64,000 bases of DNA from Cryptomeria japonica (lineage: Eukaryota; Streptophyta; Pinopsida; Cupressales; Cupressaceae), in contig NC_081413.1 of NCBI RefSeq assembly GCF_030272615.1, positions 556,475,136 to 556,539,135 on the forward strand. Reading direction: 5' to 3'. This document shows positions 1-11,639 of the stretch, one piece after another. The notes below the pieces were generated by a model. That model made no database searches and was not told where the DNA came from. It worked only from the letters and a program-made list of their open reading frames with translations. Numbering within the stretch: position 1 is the stretch's first letter; each line of letters starts with the position of its first letter. The position numbers were made by a program, and so were the translations under genes.

Positions 1-1140
1 GTTATTGATCATCTTCAAAGGAAATTGAATAACCTTCATGTTATATACCCACCTCGAGAAGTAGTGTGCAGAGTGTTGCGGGATAGCATGGAAAGGAAAC
101 TAAGTCCTTTTCATTTAACCCCGCAGTGTGACAAAGGTGTGACAAATATGGTTGTTGGATAGCGGGATGAAGAAGACTTGGTCTTCATCTTGCCACCTTG
201 CGGGACTCTAAGTGTCCAATAAGAGGACGTGCAAGATAGCAAAAGACAGTTTGCTTTGTCTTCCCTGCCATCTTCCGAGGGGTGTCTAGAGAGAACAATG
301 ATGGTGTGGGATAAAGATGAAGGGCAAAGGGATGGTCTCCCCACCACCCCACATGTAATTTGAAGGTTCCTAAGGAGCGTTGTGGGTTAACTGGGGGAGC
401 ATGAAACATGATCTTCTTGCCATCTTGCATTGATGTCAAAAGTGACTTCAATGATAAGTTGATCTGAAAGCGACAAAGGTGGTGAGCACGATCAAATGTC
501 AAGCAACTTGTTGAGTTGTGCATAGTTGATTGATAGAAATTGGAATGACTCAGAGGAAACGATGGAGACAAAATGGCATGTTATTGACAATTTGAGGAAG
601 TTTGACAGTTGGAGATGTGGAAATCGAACTGAGTCATTTTCTTGATAGAGAGGTATAAACATCTGAAGAAACGGTTGCACTAAGTATGAAAAGGTTGTAG
701 AGCCGGTGAGAGGCCCAAAATACTTTTTGCAGAAATGTTTGTAATTGAGGTTAGAAAGATGATTGCCTTGAAGACTAGAAGTTGGTAAAGACTGATTTCA
801 GATGGTTGGATGCTAAGTGAAATAGTTGGAGGTTGATGAGTGGTTGGTTTGTGTCAGATGCCAAATTGCAAAACTATTGTTCCTTTTGTCTGTGTAGTGC
901 GTGGGTCGAGTTCTATCTGTAGGTTCAATGCTGTCAGAATAGAGACTATGTGATCTACACCTGAGAGCTTAATCTGTACCTTCTATGTAATAAACATTTT
1001 AGTGTAATACAAGAGATTAGCTTTGGGGGTGAGTTTTTTAATCCGTAAGGGTTTTCCCACGTAAATTTTGTGTTCTCTCTATACTTATGTAAATCTTTTG
1101 TTTGCTTTGTTATCTTGTTAATGTGCATCTTAGTGTCTGT
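1..1140. other. No gene seen; copia-LTR-like sequence near the right end
   Basis: I see no supportable gene here. Around 960-1,110 the sequence resembles the R-U5 part of a copia LTR. It has the phrase AAGGGTTTTCCCACGTAAA followed by a T/G-rich run, much like the GGGTTTTCCC phrase inside the copia LTRs at 21,019-21,920 and 26,212-27,111. No primer-binding site or coding region follows, so it is probably a fragment. The short open frames on the minus strand at 111-680 have no recognisable motif. Confidence 0.3.
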
Positions 1141-1142
1141 AA

Positions 1143-2950
1143 TTAAAATTGAAATTCATCTCTGCTCCTCTCCTCTTTGAATTTAACATTGTGGAAGGCG
1201 TTTATGCATTGTGTATCACTCAAAATTAGTTCCTTTTCTTCCTTTTCTCTATGAGTGGAAGGAGAAGTGGAAGAAATCACACAAGGTTGAGACACATAAG
1301 ATGTTTGGAACTTCTCTTTGTGTTCTTTATAGGATTTAGGAAGTGGAACTGCAACATATATAGGAGGAATAAAAGTAGGAATAAGTCCAAATTCAAGATG
1401 TGGATCTAGAATAGTTATGTTCATATCCATCGATGAAGAATCATTATGAAGACTACTCAAAGTAGACCCTAAAGATTTAATCAAGGCATTTATTTTATTG
1501 GATTTAAACTTTTGATGGGATAGGAAGAGGAAAACATGAGGATTTTATAAAGGTTGAGGTTTTTTAGGCCAAAAGTAATCAAGGGTGAAGTTGCCACCAT
1601 TAGCTAAAGGCTAATAAAGACTATTATTGATCATTATAACTCACTCATTATGAGGAAACTTCAAACATTTATGAATGGTAGAAGGGATAGATTTTGTGGA
1701 ATTGAGTCATGGGTGTCCCAACTTCACATGAAATTTATTTGAGGTGGGGATAATGGAAAAGGTAACACCTAAACACTTATTGCCAACTTTAACAAGAAAG
1801 GTGATGGAACCTTTATTGGGACTTAATCACAATATTGGATTTATCATATGTATTTTGATGAAATTGCTATGTATAGAGATGTTCTTTCATGACAACATTC
1901 ACCGTACATACTAGATCAATAAACACTCCACATGAAAGCTTATCTTTAATTTTTTTAGTTATGTGTAATGCTCCATCATGTGCTTTTATTATATCTCAAG
2001 TCAATGGTGATGCAAGGTTCACACTTAGGCTTAGGTTGCTCAATCAAGCTCAAAACATTGTTTTCTTCATTAGATATATTATCAATAGCTATAAATCTTC
2101 TATCATTTCATTCAACAACATTGGTAGAATGGGAAGGTAAAGGATTGGTAAAGATTTGCAAATTTTTATTAGCAAGTCCCACATAATTGTTTCCTTTATC
2201 ATTAACACCATCCACCGCAATAGTATTAGAATTAATATGATCTTGAATTTCATGTTTCAAACAAATACACTTCTCAGTATCATGCCTGGTTTAATGATAT
2301 AATTGGAAAAAGGCTTTTGGATCAAAAGAAGGTGGCAAAGGCTTAGAAGTATTTATGGGAAGTACGAGAGGAAGATTCATCACATTATTATTAATTAGTT
2401 TAAGTATGATATTATGAAAAGGTTTAGGAGTGAAGGTGTGATGCCTAAATTTTGAAAAAAATTGAGCTACAAAAAGGGTTTCGGCTACCACTTGAGAATC
2501 AATATGATTAGAAATTTTGTTGGTATTTATCTTTATGAATTTCTTGTTTTTTTTCTAGATTTTGATGAGCATCTTCATTCCTATCAATTGAAGTCAAAGA
2601 TGAAGAGGATTCATATGACTCACTTGAAGTTGATAATTATGAAGTGTTGTGCACAATTGTGTGAAAGGTGCAAATTCAAAATAAAAAAAACTTATATCTA
2701 ATGTATTTTTACAAATTATTAATGAAAATTCTTTGAACGTTACATCAGGCACATTATATGCAATTTGTGCATGCAAATTCTTATATCTACCAATGAAATC
2801 AATTATTTTTTCCTTCAAGACCTTGTTTACAACACACTAAATCAGTCAAAATAACTTGTTGGCCAAAATTTTGAAAATATTGAATGAATGCATCAATCAA
2901 TTGTTGAAAGGCATCATTTGAATACCCAAGAAGGAGCAAAACCATTACAA
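1143..2950 (-). pseudogene. Ty3/gypsy gag-protease relic
   Basis: This is a decayed gag-protease of a Ty3/gypsy LTR retrotransposon, read on the minus strand. From its 5' end (high coordinates) a capsid-like stretch (2,594-2,818) contains IEDFIGRYKNL-type residues. A degenerate CCHC-like region follows near 2,230-2,300 (HDTEKCICLKHEIQ). Next comes the characteristic protease tail at about 1,640-1,800, with the phrases LGHP and IPSTIHKCLKFP; these match the plant gypsy pattern of an LGRPW block followed by IPSTxHQxxKFP. An uninterrupted but unassigned frame (1,143-1,484) follows. Stops and frameshifts interrupt the whole, and no reverse transcriptase or integrase is visible before the window edge. 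It lies immediately downstream, in the minus sense, of the LTR element at 3,180-9,670, which may have inserted into it. The family call rests on motif recognition only. Confidence 0.65.
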
Positions 2951-3179
2951 AGCTTTATCTCTTACTTGAATATTCTCATAAGGAATATTCAGTCATACTG
3001 GTTCAATCACTACACAAAGTGAAAAATATTTTCACATGAATGTGGGGGTCACCTTGTCCATTATATTCCTCCAAAAGGGAAAACTCAATGTGTTAAGGAA
3101 TAGGAGTGTGAAGGATGTCAATGGAAAGTGGACTAGTGAAATAATGTGTAGGAATAGTGGATTTGGATTGGGTTGTGGT

Positions 3180-4343
3180 TGTAATGGTAAAAAATTAGGG
3201 TTTCCACCACAAGAAGGGAGAAGACCACTATTTTTTTCTTAGGGACCACTACATTAAAGGAGGCATGAACATAATAGATCTAGCCTCAAATCAACAAGGA
3301 TAGGGCTAAGAATTCTTATTATATTCATTGGATTATGATTTTATGCCCTCTTTTAAGTTGAATTGTGGAAATGTTGAAATTGAAGAGATTATGCATGAAC
3401 AGTGAGCTATGATCATCAAACGGAGCCACAAACTTAGATTTGAGAAATATGTGAGTGTTCAGACCCGTTCCCAAAAGATAGTCCTGAATTGTCAAGACCA
3501 GAATGCTTGTTGCTCTGGTAATTCACATTTTTTGTCGTCCAAAGGGGAGCTTGTTCATCTCTATGAATAATGTTGAACCTGAGAATTGCAACTCCACACT
3601 TGTTTCCTACACATAGAAAGAGAGGAGAAATTGTTGGGAATAGGGGTTTGCCTAAGTCAAACCTCTATTTAGGAATTAACCTTGAATGAAATATTGCAAA
3701 TACTAAAATAAATAATGGAAAGATATACCTCAGACCTACAATTATTGATGATGATGCTTTGCTTCTTGAATGTAATCACATATGTTGTATGAAATGGCAT
3801 GAACATGGAAAAACCCTAATCATACACACATGCTTGCATATGAATGATGCAATTTTGCTCCATAATGGTTGAATGAAGGATATGCAACCTTGAAGACCTC
3901 TAAAAATTATTCATGATGAATACTTCACATATGCAAGGATGCTTTATTGCTTGGAGATGGAGACTTAGATTGAAATGAATTGATTAAGTGTCTTTATATA
4001 AGGGTATCTAGGTCATTTACCAATTAAGTCGACCTCCAACAGTCATGTGGAGCCACAAAGTTGAATTGTCATTGGAGAGATAGGGCCCATCTCCCATTTC
4101 AAAATAGGGCCCAACTAAGAGGGACTAGGGTGCTAGGCACTCTAGTCCTTCTCAATCAAATACCATGATTTAATCCCAGGGAGAAGGGTACCCCTCCAAG
4201 AAATCAATTGGTGGGGGTACATGTCATTAGAATTGGAGTTAAGGCATTGAATGAACTTGGATAGATGATGAGAGGGAGACACACTAAATTAGGGACACAA
4301 ACATAAGGTGTAAATTGGCTCGGTGACAATTTACAACACTACA
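3180..4343 (-). repeat. LTR (3' LTR of the minus-strand element)
   Basis: This is a direct repeat of 8,468-9,670. Shared phrases include CCACCACAAGAAGGGAGAAG near the left end, GGTTTGCCTAAGTCAAACCTC in the middle and GGTGTAAATTGG near the right end. It begins TGTAATGG and ends CACTACA. The adjacent bases 4,344-4,360, read on the minus strand, form a polypurine tract. Confidence 0.7.
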
Positions 4344-4358
4344 TTTAGCCCCCACTTT
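4344..4358 (-). other. Polypurine tract of the LTR element
   Basis: Read on the minus strand this is AAAGTGGGGGCTAAA, directly against the start of the 3' LTR. That is the expected place and composition for the primer of plus-strand synthesis in an LTR retrotransposon, and it fixes the element's orientation. Confidence 0.6.
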
Positions 4359-6590
4359 AATGGGAGTATGAGCCTATGCAAATACTCATGGTAAAGTAGA
4401 CGAACAAGATGAAAGAGAGCAGAAATTAAGAGCATAATCATAAGGAGTATAAGGCAACACTAGATTTGAGGAACCAAGCCCCCAATCTTAAGATCTTAAC
4501 TCACTCAAGCACATGCAAGGGCACACAAAAAAAGACAAAAACAAAAAAGGAAAACAAAGGCAAATAAAGGCAAAAGGCAAATGACACACAACACAAAAGA
4601 TAAAAAACAAAAACAAGACCTCAAGTCAACTAGTCGAAGAGACCTTGATATCAAAATGTCTCAACCACTAATATCATTCTTCAAAAATTTCATCTCAAGA
4701 ACACAAGTGATCACATAAAATAGTAAGAACACACATCATCCATGAACTACAAATAGCAAAGCTATGAGCTCATGAGAAGAAAGAGAGAAAGCATGGATAC
4801 ACATTATAGATATGTTTTTCTAGGTGATCCATGTTGGGGAGGAGAGTAGGAATAATATAGTTGTGTTTTGCTAGTTCCACTCATCCTTGTGCATGTGTGC
4901 AAGTGATGTTTGGTTTCAAGTATATAGCATCTCATATAAGAATTTATTTTCTCTAGTTTCGAGCATGCTTCGACTCCTTTAAGACATGTAATGAAGATGC
5001 AAATGTCAAGGGGTGAGTTTGGTTTTAGTTAAATCTCATATAAGAGTTTGTTTGCTCTGGTTTTGAGAATGTGTCATCCCTTTATGACAAATATATGTCT
5101 AGTTTTGAGGACATCTCATGTAAGAGTTTTTTTGCTCTATTTTCAAGACTGTGCACCCCATCTAAGACATGTATCAATGTTGCACTTGGTTTTGAGCATG
5201 AAGCGTCTTGTGTAAGAGTTTGTTTTCTTTGGTTTCAAGAATGAACACCCTATTTAATAAATGCAAAAATATAGAACAATTTATTACAAAGAGGGTGATA
5301 TGTATACCCCCCATTAAGATGTCAACATAGACCTATGTTGATGTCTTAAGGAAGCAAGAAAAAAGGATACTTACCTTCAACACCAAGGAGATATCCTTTA
5401 AGAAAAAATGTTCATAAATCCAAGCTAAAGAGGTGATACTCTTAGAAACAAGAATAAGATAGTTGAAAAAGAGATATCTTGCAACAATTGTAAAGAGGAT
5501 CCATGGAGGAGAAGAGATCTTTTCTCAAAAGACATCTACCTCCAGGAGGAGTTCTTGAACAAACATAAAATCTTCTACCAAAAAGGGAAGGAGAAAAAGA
5601 ATGCATGCCTTCCTCCTATTGCTATATGAAAGGGATTCTTGATGAAGGATGACACACTTTTGACCCAATGTGAAGAAGGGTAAGTTTATAATAGATATAC
5701 ACTGCCGAGTGAAAAAGAGGTTGTAGTCAAGGATACATACCTCGTGCATGAGAAGGAAACAACAACTTTACACAAGGAATGACATCAAATCCTAAGAAAA
5801 CACCACTTAACAAAGGACAAGTGGATCCTCAGAAAGGATAGCAAAGCTATCATTGCCCCCAATCATAGGGACAATGATAATAATTACACAACCTCTAAGG
5901 AGAGTTTAGACATAAGAAAATACACAATGTACTCACATGAAGGAATATTAAATGCAAGAAAAGACATTAAGATATGTAAAATTCAACTCTAAAGAAGAGG
6001 TAATCTTCAAAGAGAAGGAAGAGAGAATTAGAATGAAGGATCACAAACTCCCCTAAGGAGAGAGTTATCATAAGATACATACCATTCCATTCAAGAAAGG
6101 ACATCAAAGCATGAAAAATGCAACCCCTAAAAGGGAATAGTGAAACCTTAGATAGAGAAAAGAGATAAGGTAGAGGCACGAATGAACTATGTTGCTGCCC
6201 CAAGATGTTTGTAATTGAAAAAGCATCACCTCTTATTATAAATAGCCCCCAATGAAGTTGACTATCCATGCCACAAGGTTAGGAGAAATGTGAAGAGTGA
6301 ATGGAGTGCTAAGGCACTACCTCTTCACCAAGGAAGAGTGTAAGATTGGTTGTAAGAGCTATGTGATCCCTATCATATTGTTCTTTAACATAATGTTTTA
6401 AATGCTTTACACTTTCCAAGAGAATGACAATAACTATGATGAAAAAGACAATGTTAATCACCTTTTTATGCTTAGATTATTTATTAATTATAATGAAGGG
6501 AAAGAAAAAATTCTTATCATACTTCAATCTCCAAAATATTATAGTAGCTAATTTCTCTTGATCATCAATAGGATTAGGTATTGTCTCTTG
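4359..6590. other. Interior of the LTR element without recognisable coding
   Basis: This stretch is purine-rich on the plus strand, with many short frames, and shows no recognisable protein motif. At 4,900-5,250 a loose tandem pattern recurs about every 100-130 bp, built on phrases like TAAGAGTTTGTTT and GGTTTTGAG. Around 5,450-6,250 there are repeated AAAGGA/GAAGAGA-type phrases. It may be a non-coding filler typical of LARD elements, or badly eroded pol. Confidence 0.4.
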
Positions 6591-6599
6591 AGATTTAGG

Positions 6600-7502
6600 A
6601 CAAGGGTTGTTACAAGAAGATGGATTGTCATCTATGATTTTAACTATGTCATTATCAATGAGTCCTTGAATTCCATTCTGAAAACCGATACAATCATTGG
6701 TAGTGTGGTCATTAGTTTGATGATGTAATCAAGGAGTATTTGAAGAAGAAGTATCCTTAGATGGGAAATAAGTCTTATGTCTTTCAAGATAATCCTTAAA
6801 TTTTTGAATTCTAAGGAGATCATCCATAGGTGAATCATGATAATGTCCTAGACCTTTAGCACTGGTTTGTATAAGAGGGTTTATAGGGAATATAATTCAT
6901 TGTTCAAATTTTCCAAGTCCTTGTCCTTTAAAACCTTGTTTTGATATTATGTTATAGCCACTCCCATAATAATATCTTAATTGAGAAGCAGGAGGAACAT
7001 TATAACAAATTTATTTGAAATTTTTAGTTTAAGTGTATTTAGAAGGATCAAAGGGAAAAGTAGATGAAGATGGAATATTTTGTATAGAGAGATCTTCCTT
7101 TCTATAATAATGCATATCTTCTTTGATCAGTTGGGAAGGAAGATCCTTATCATCTAAGGCCTAATCTTTACTTAATGTTATGTGGGGAGATAGATCATGA
7201 ATGAAATGCATAACATAATATTCTCTACAATTTTTTTGATGATTAAGATGGGCTCTAGGAGAATAAGGAGGATCTAGAGAGATTGAAGCACCAATATTTT
7301 GATCTTGCCTCCCTTGCACTAGGGTATGTGTATGAGAAGAAGATGGTGCCATGTTTCTCTTCAATGCTTGATCTCCATTAGGCAGATCATTGATATGAGT
7401 ATTAGCTCTTTCTTTATTCACATTAGATACCTTAGGAGAAGTACAAGTATTTAATGGATCACAATGTGTGATCCAAAACGTTGATACAAAAAACTCACAC
7501 AA
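6600..7502 (-). pseudogene. gag-like relic with a G-patch-like motif
   Basis: This is gag-related coding of the LTR element, read on the minus strand. An uninterrupted N-terminal part (7,161-7,502, 113 codons) is unassigned. After stops and shifts, the region near 6,870-6,970 reads like a G-patch: a GY motif, then QGFKGQGLGKFEQ. Plant gypsy polyproteins often carry such a G-patch. Near 6,640-6,730 a His/Cys-containing stretch (NDHTTNDCIGFQNGIQGLID) resembles the segment just before the protease in plant gypsy gag. The G-patch lies upstream of that stretch, whereas it is more often found after the protease. The reading is from motifs only and the frame is broken several times. Confidence 0.45.
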
Positions 7503-8467
7503 TCAAATATAGAAACAATTATAGACAACAATATGAATTGTGAAAATCTAATATCTTTAATATATACATTGATCATTATCAACCAAGAGAATTATAATTT
7601 TAATGTACATCTCTATACAACTACACATACAAAACCCAGCAAATTAATTATGGGTATATGTATATGTATTATGATGTGGTTGTTTATATACTTATATTAG
7701 CATCAAATGCTAGTATATAGATGCATTTTTTTTATGTTTGGGAATGGGTGAGTTCTGTCATTATGATACACTCCCCATAAGTTTTCCATTAGTATCTCTA
7801 GGATTGGGATCTATAAAATCTTTGGTGTGATCAACATATGTAATGCATTTTCCTAAAACTATCGCAATAAAACAACATGCACTATGGATAAAAGATTTGA
7901 GATTTAAGTGATTGAAAGGAAGCAAAATTTGGAAATTCTAAAAATGCAATATGCCAAAGTGCTATGAATGAAAAGAAGCAATGTGAAGTGAAAGAAACTA
8001 TTATCCAATGCATGATTATGATAAATGTAAGTGAAAAAAAATGTAATCATATGTGAAATAGAAAATAAATCAAATCTATTAAGTGCCATTATGAATGTGT
8101 AAAATCAATCTGAAAATTGATTTGACAAATTATGAAACCCACAAATCAAATTAATTAAAAATAAATTAGGGTTTTTGTGAATTAGATCTCTAAATTTGTG
8201 CAATTTGATTTAAATAAGATCTATGATGCAAACTTAAAAATTAGAATGTTCAAAAATCGGATATGAAATTATTAATACAAATTAAACAACCCACAAGTTC
8301 AATTTTAGGATTACAAATTAGGGTTCTTGTGAACTTAACCTCTAAATTTATGAAACTCAATTGGAAATTAAACTTGTGAATGTAAATTTGAATTTTAAAT
8401 TGCATAAACACTCAGATCTGAGAAGATAAATCAGAAATAAGGGTGTAAGGAGTCGAGTTCGCTAAAT
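7503..8467. other. AT-rich leader of the LTR element; nothing recognised
   Basis: This region lies between the 5' LTR (8,468-9,670, minus sense) and the gag-like relic. It is AT-rich, with repeated TAGGGTTTTTGTGAA- and ATTAGGGTTCTTGTGAA-type phrases near 8,160-8,340. I see no convincing primer-binding site next to the LTR edge. Confidence 0.35.
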
Positions 8468-9670
8468 TGTACTGGTGAAAATTTTATTTTTCCACCACAA
8501 GAAGGGAGAAGACTACGAATTTTTTCTTAGGGACCACTACATTAAAAGAGGGGTGAACCTAATAGATTTGGCCTCAAATTAGAAAGGATTAGGTTGAGAA
8601 TTCTTATTAAATTAATTGGATTAGGATTTGATGCCCTCTTTTAAGTTGAATTGTGCAGATGTTGAAATTAGGGTAAATGTACTTAAATTGAAGAGATTGG
8701 GCATGAACAGTGAGCTACGATCATCAAACGAAGCCACAAACCTATATTTGAGCAATATGTGAGTGTTCGGAGCTATTTCCAAAAGACCATCCTAAATTGT
8801 TAGGACCAGAATGCCTGTCCCTCTAGTCCTCCACACTTTTTGTTATCCAAAGGGGAACCTATTCATCTCTATGAATAATGTTGATCCGGAGAATTGCAGC
8901 TTCACACTTGTTTCCTACACATAGAAAGAGAAGAGAAATATTTGGGAATAGAGGTTTGTCTAAGTCAAACCTCGGTTTAGGAATTAACCTTGAATGAAAT
9001 ATTGCAAATACTGAAATAAATAATGAAAAGATATACCTCAAATCTGCAATTATTGTTGATGATACTTTGCCTCTTGAATGTAATCACATATGTTGTATGA
9101 AATGGCATGAACATGAAAAAATCCTAATCACACACACATGCTTGCATATAAATGATGCAATTTTTCTTCACAATGGTTGAATGAAGAATATGTAGCCTTA
9201 AAGACCTTTAAAAATGCTTGATGATGAATACTTCATAGATGCAAGGATGTTTGATTGCTTGGAGATGGAGAATTAGATTTAAATGAATTAATTGAATATC
9301 TTTATGTAGGGGTATCTAGGTCATTTACCAATTAGGTTGACCTCCCATGGTCATGTAGAGCCACAAAGTTGAATTCCCACTGGAGAGAATCTCACATTTC
9401 AAAATAGGGCCCAACTAAGACAGACCAGCACACTATGCACTCTGGTCCTAGGACTAAGGTGCTAGCTCCCTAGCCCTTCTCAATCAAGGACCATGATTTA
9501 ATCCCAAGGAGAAGGCTACCCCTCTAGGAAATCAATCGATGGGTGTACATGTCATCAAATTAGAGTTGAGGCACTAAATGAACCTAGATAGATAATGAGA
9601 GGGAGACATGCTAAAGTAGGGGCATAAACATGAGGTGTAAATTGGATTGGTGACAATTTATGATGCTACA
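8468..9670 (-). repeat. LTR (5' LTR of the minus-strand element)
   Basis: This is the partner of 3,180-4,343, in the same orientation. It begins TGTACTGG and ends GATGCTACA, so on the minus strand it starts TGTAGCATC. Scattered substitutions and small indels separate the two copies. Confidence 0.7.
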
Positions 9671-11480
9671 ATGGTATACAAATGGTTTTGTAAAGATGAA
9701 ACATTTTGTGTAAAATAGTTTATAGTGGCTTAGTGGATGAATTGGACTGATAAACATTAGATTATGATGGAGGATTTGAAGGTGTTGTATGATAGGTAGG
9801 TGGAAGATTGTGGTAGGTAAGTGGAGGAGATGGTTGAAAAACAAATGGAAGATTGGTTGAAGGTGTTACATAGACATATTGATTTATAAGATTCCCCTAA
9901 CCACTAACATTTGTAGCATTAATATTTTGTGTAGCAGTATCCATTATCGAAGATGTATATGTAGCAACATTAGGTAGAGATGTTGGAATAGGCATGGAGA
10001 TCTCAACATGATTTGGAGGAATGGAATGTCCAAGAATCTCAACACAACTAGCCAATTTCATAGTGTTGTCATCCACTATGTAAGCTATACTATGTAGAAT
10101 ATACACACCATGTTCACCATTTTGAATCAACCCACTTAAACTTTCAATCAAGGGAATTTCTCCACCCAAGTGTTGTTGACTCACAAATTATGCAAGAAAA
10201 TGCCAGGCTCACCAAAATACAATGTGGTGTAATGAATTTCACTAGCCTAAGCATGCAAACTAGGAATCAATCCCATTCACGTCAACATCTATTAAAGAAT
10301 AACCAATAGGACCAACTAAAAACCTTTGGGAGAGTTGGGCACAATGATTGATTATTCCTTTTTATGCTTTAGATAATTTTGGATAAGATATAATGATAAA
10401 ATGTAGGAACTAGGTATAAAGATACAAAATTTACAATAATAAGCATGAACAATAAGCTACAAAACAGATATGCAAACTTTAAGAACGGGTCTGTAAATAG
10501 GAGTCACAAAGGAACTTGTATCTACAATTTGATCCTGAAAGTATTGGACTATGAGGCTAGGTATTACTATCCTTCATGTGTCTGATGCAAATATTGTAAA
10601 CAAATTCCAAATCAAGATGTCACATAGATTATCTCCCTAAAATTATGTCATAAAGCGTTAGACTATGGGGCTAGGCTACAACATCTGTGGTTTTCTGATT
10701 ATTCAAAGTCTTAATCTCTTTGTCTCATTCTACACTTTATGAATTTGTAATCCTTCTCTATCAAAATTGAATCCTACACACATAAGAGAGAGAAAATGGT
10801 GATGGATTATATAGGGGTTTGCCTAGGTCAAACCCCAAGTTAGAATTAACCCTACACCAATGATGATGGAAAAGAGGGCATAACCTTTCAAAGAAGAGGC
10901 AAAAAACCTTAAGGAAATGAAAAATTGAAATGTTACACCTTTTCTATGAATTTCCTTGACTTGAAGTATCATGGAAGGTTAATGTTGCTAGGTAGAAGAT
11001 CATGCATGCCTTAACATAAACTTGATCATGGGTGCTATCTTGAATGCTTCAAGAATCTAAATACTTGACCTCTCCTTCACTACCTTGAGAATGCTTGATT
11101 TCTTTCTCAATGGAATTCCTTGATGTGGATTTAATTCCTTTATGAGAGATGTTGAGACTTTCTTTTATACTCAACCTCACAAAACAAGTTGAAATTTTTT
11201 AAGAAGGCTCACATCGAGAGCACTTTCCCACTCAATATTTTTTTACCATTAGAATTTGGGCCCTTTTTTGTTAGACTATGGTGCTAGGTGCCCTAGTCTA
11301 GTCCTCTTGGGTTAGGATCTAGGTTCAAGAGACAAAAATAGTGTAGTCCTCAGATTTATCCTTGGTTTGAGCAAAATTAGTCAATCTCGAGAGAAATGAT
11401 GGAGAAGCACCAAAGTAAGCCTCAGATGAGTATAAAATTATATGAGGATACAATTTATTCAACACTAAATAAGATTCTCC
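9671..11480. repeat. Unassigned sequence plus a diverged LTR-like segment
   Basis: 9,671-10,320 has no recognisable gene; an uninterrupted minus-strand frame at 9,897-10,184 shows no motif. From about 10,480 to 11,480 the order of phrases parallels the LTRs at 3.2 and 8.5 kb. It has a GGGTTTGCCTAGGTCAAACC block (10,817-10,838), a description-like AC/AT-rich middle, and a CTAGTCCT block followed by a terminal AATTTATTCAACACTAAAT. I read it as a diverged solo LTR or LTR fragment of a related family. No boundaries or target duplication could be fixed. Confidence 0.35.
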
Positions 11481-11639
11481 ACTCCTCAATCCTAGTGCTT
11501 TAAATTGGGAAAGTGTATTTAGTAAGTAAATTCAGCCATAACCATCACCATTATGTTCCACCTCCTTCATGAATACATATAAAAACTAATGCCAAGCTTC
11601 TCAAAGAAATATTAATTATAAAATATTTTCCAATTACAC

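Larger units (their letters stand above)
3180..9670 (-). mobile_element. Minus-strand LTR element with gag-like coding only
   Basis: Two diverged direct repeats of about 1.2 kb (3,180-4,343 and 8,468-9,670) behave as LTRs. Both begin TGTA and end TACA or nearly so. Read on the minus strand, a polypurine tract (AAAGTGGGGGCTAAA) abuts the LTR at 4,343, making that copy the 3' LTR and 8,468-9,670 the 5' LTR. The flanking bases are GTGGT and ATGGT, a near-match compatible with a 5-bp target duplication. The 4.1-kb interior has gag-like coding near 6.6-7.5 kb but no protease, reverse transcriptase or integrase that I can see. It therefore looks non-autonomous (LARD-like) or eroded. The LTRs differ at many positions, so the insertion is old. 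Confidence 0.7.
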
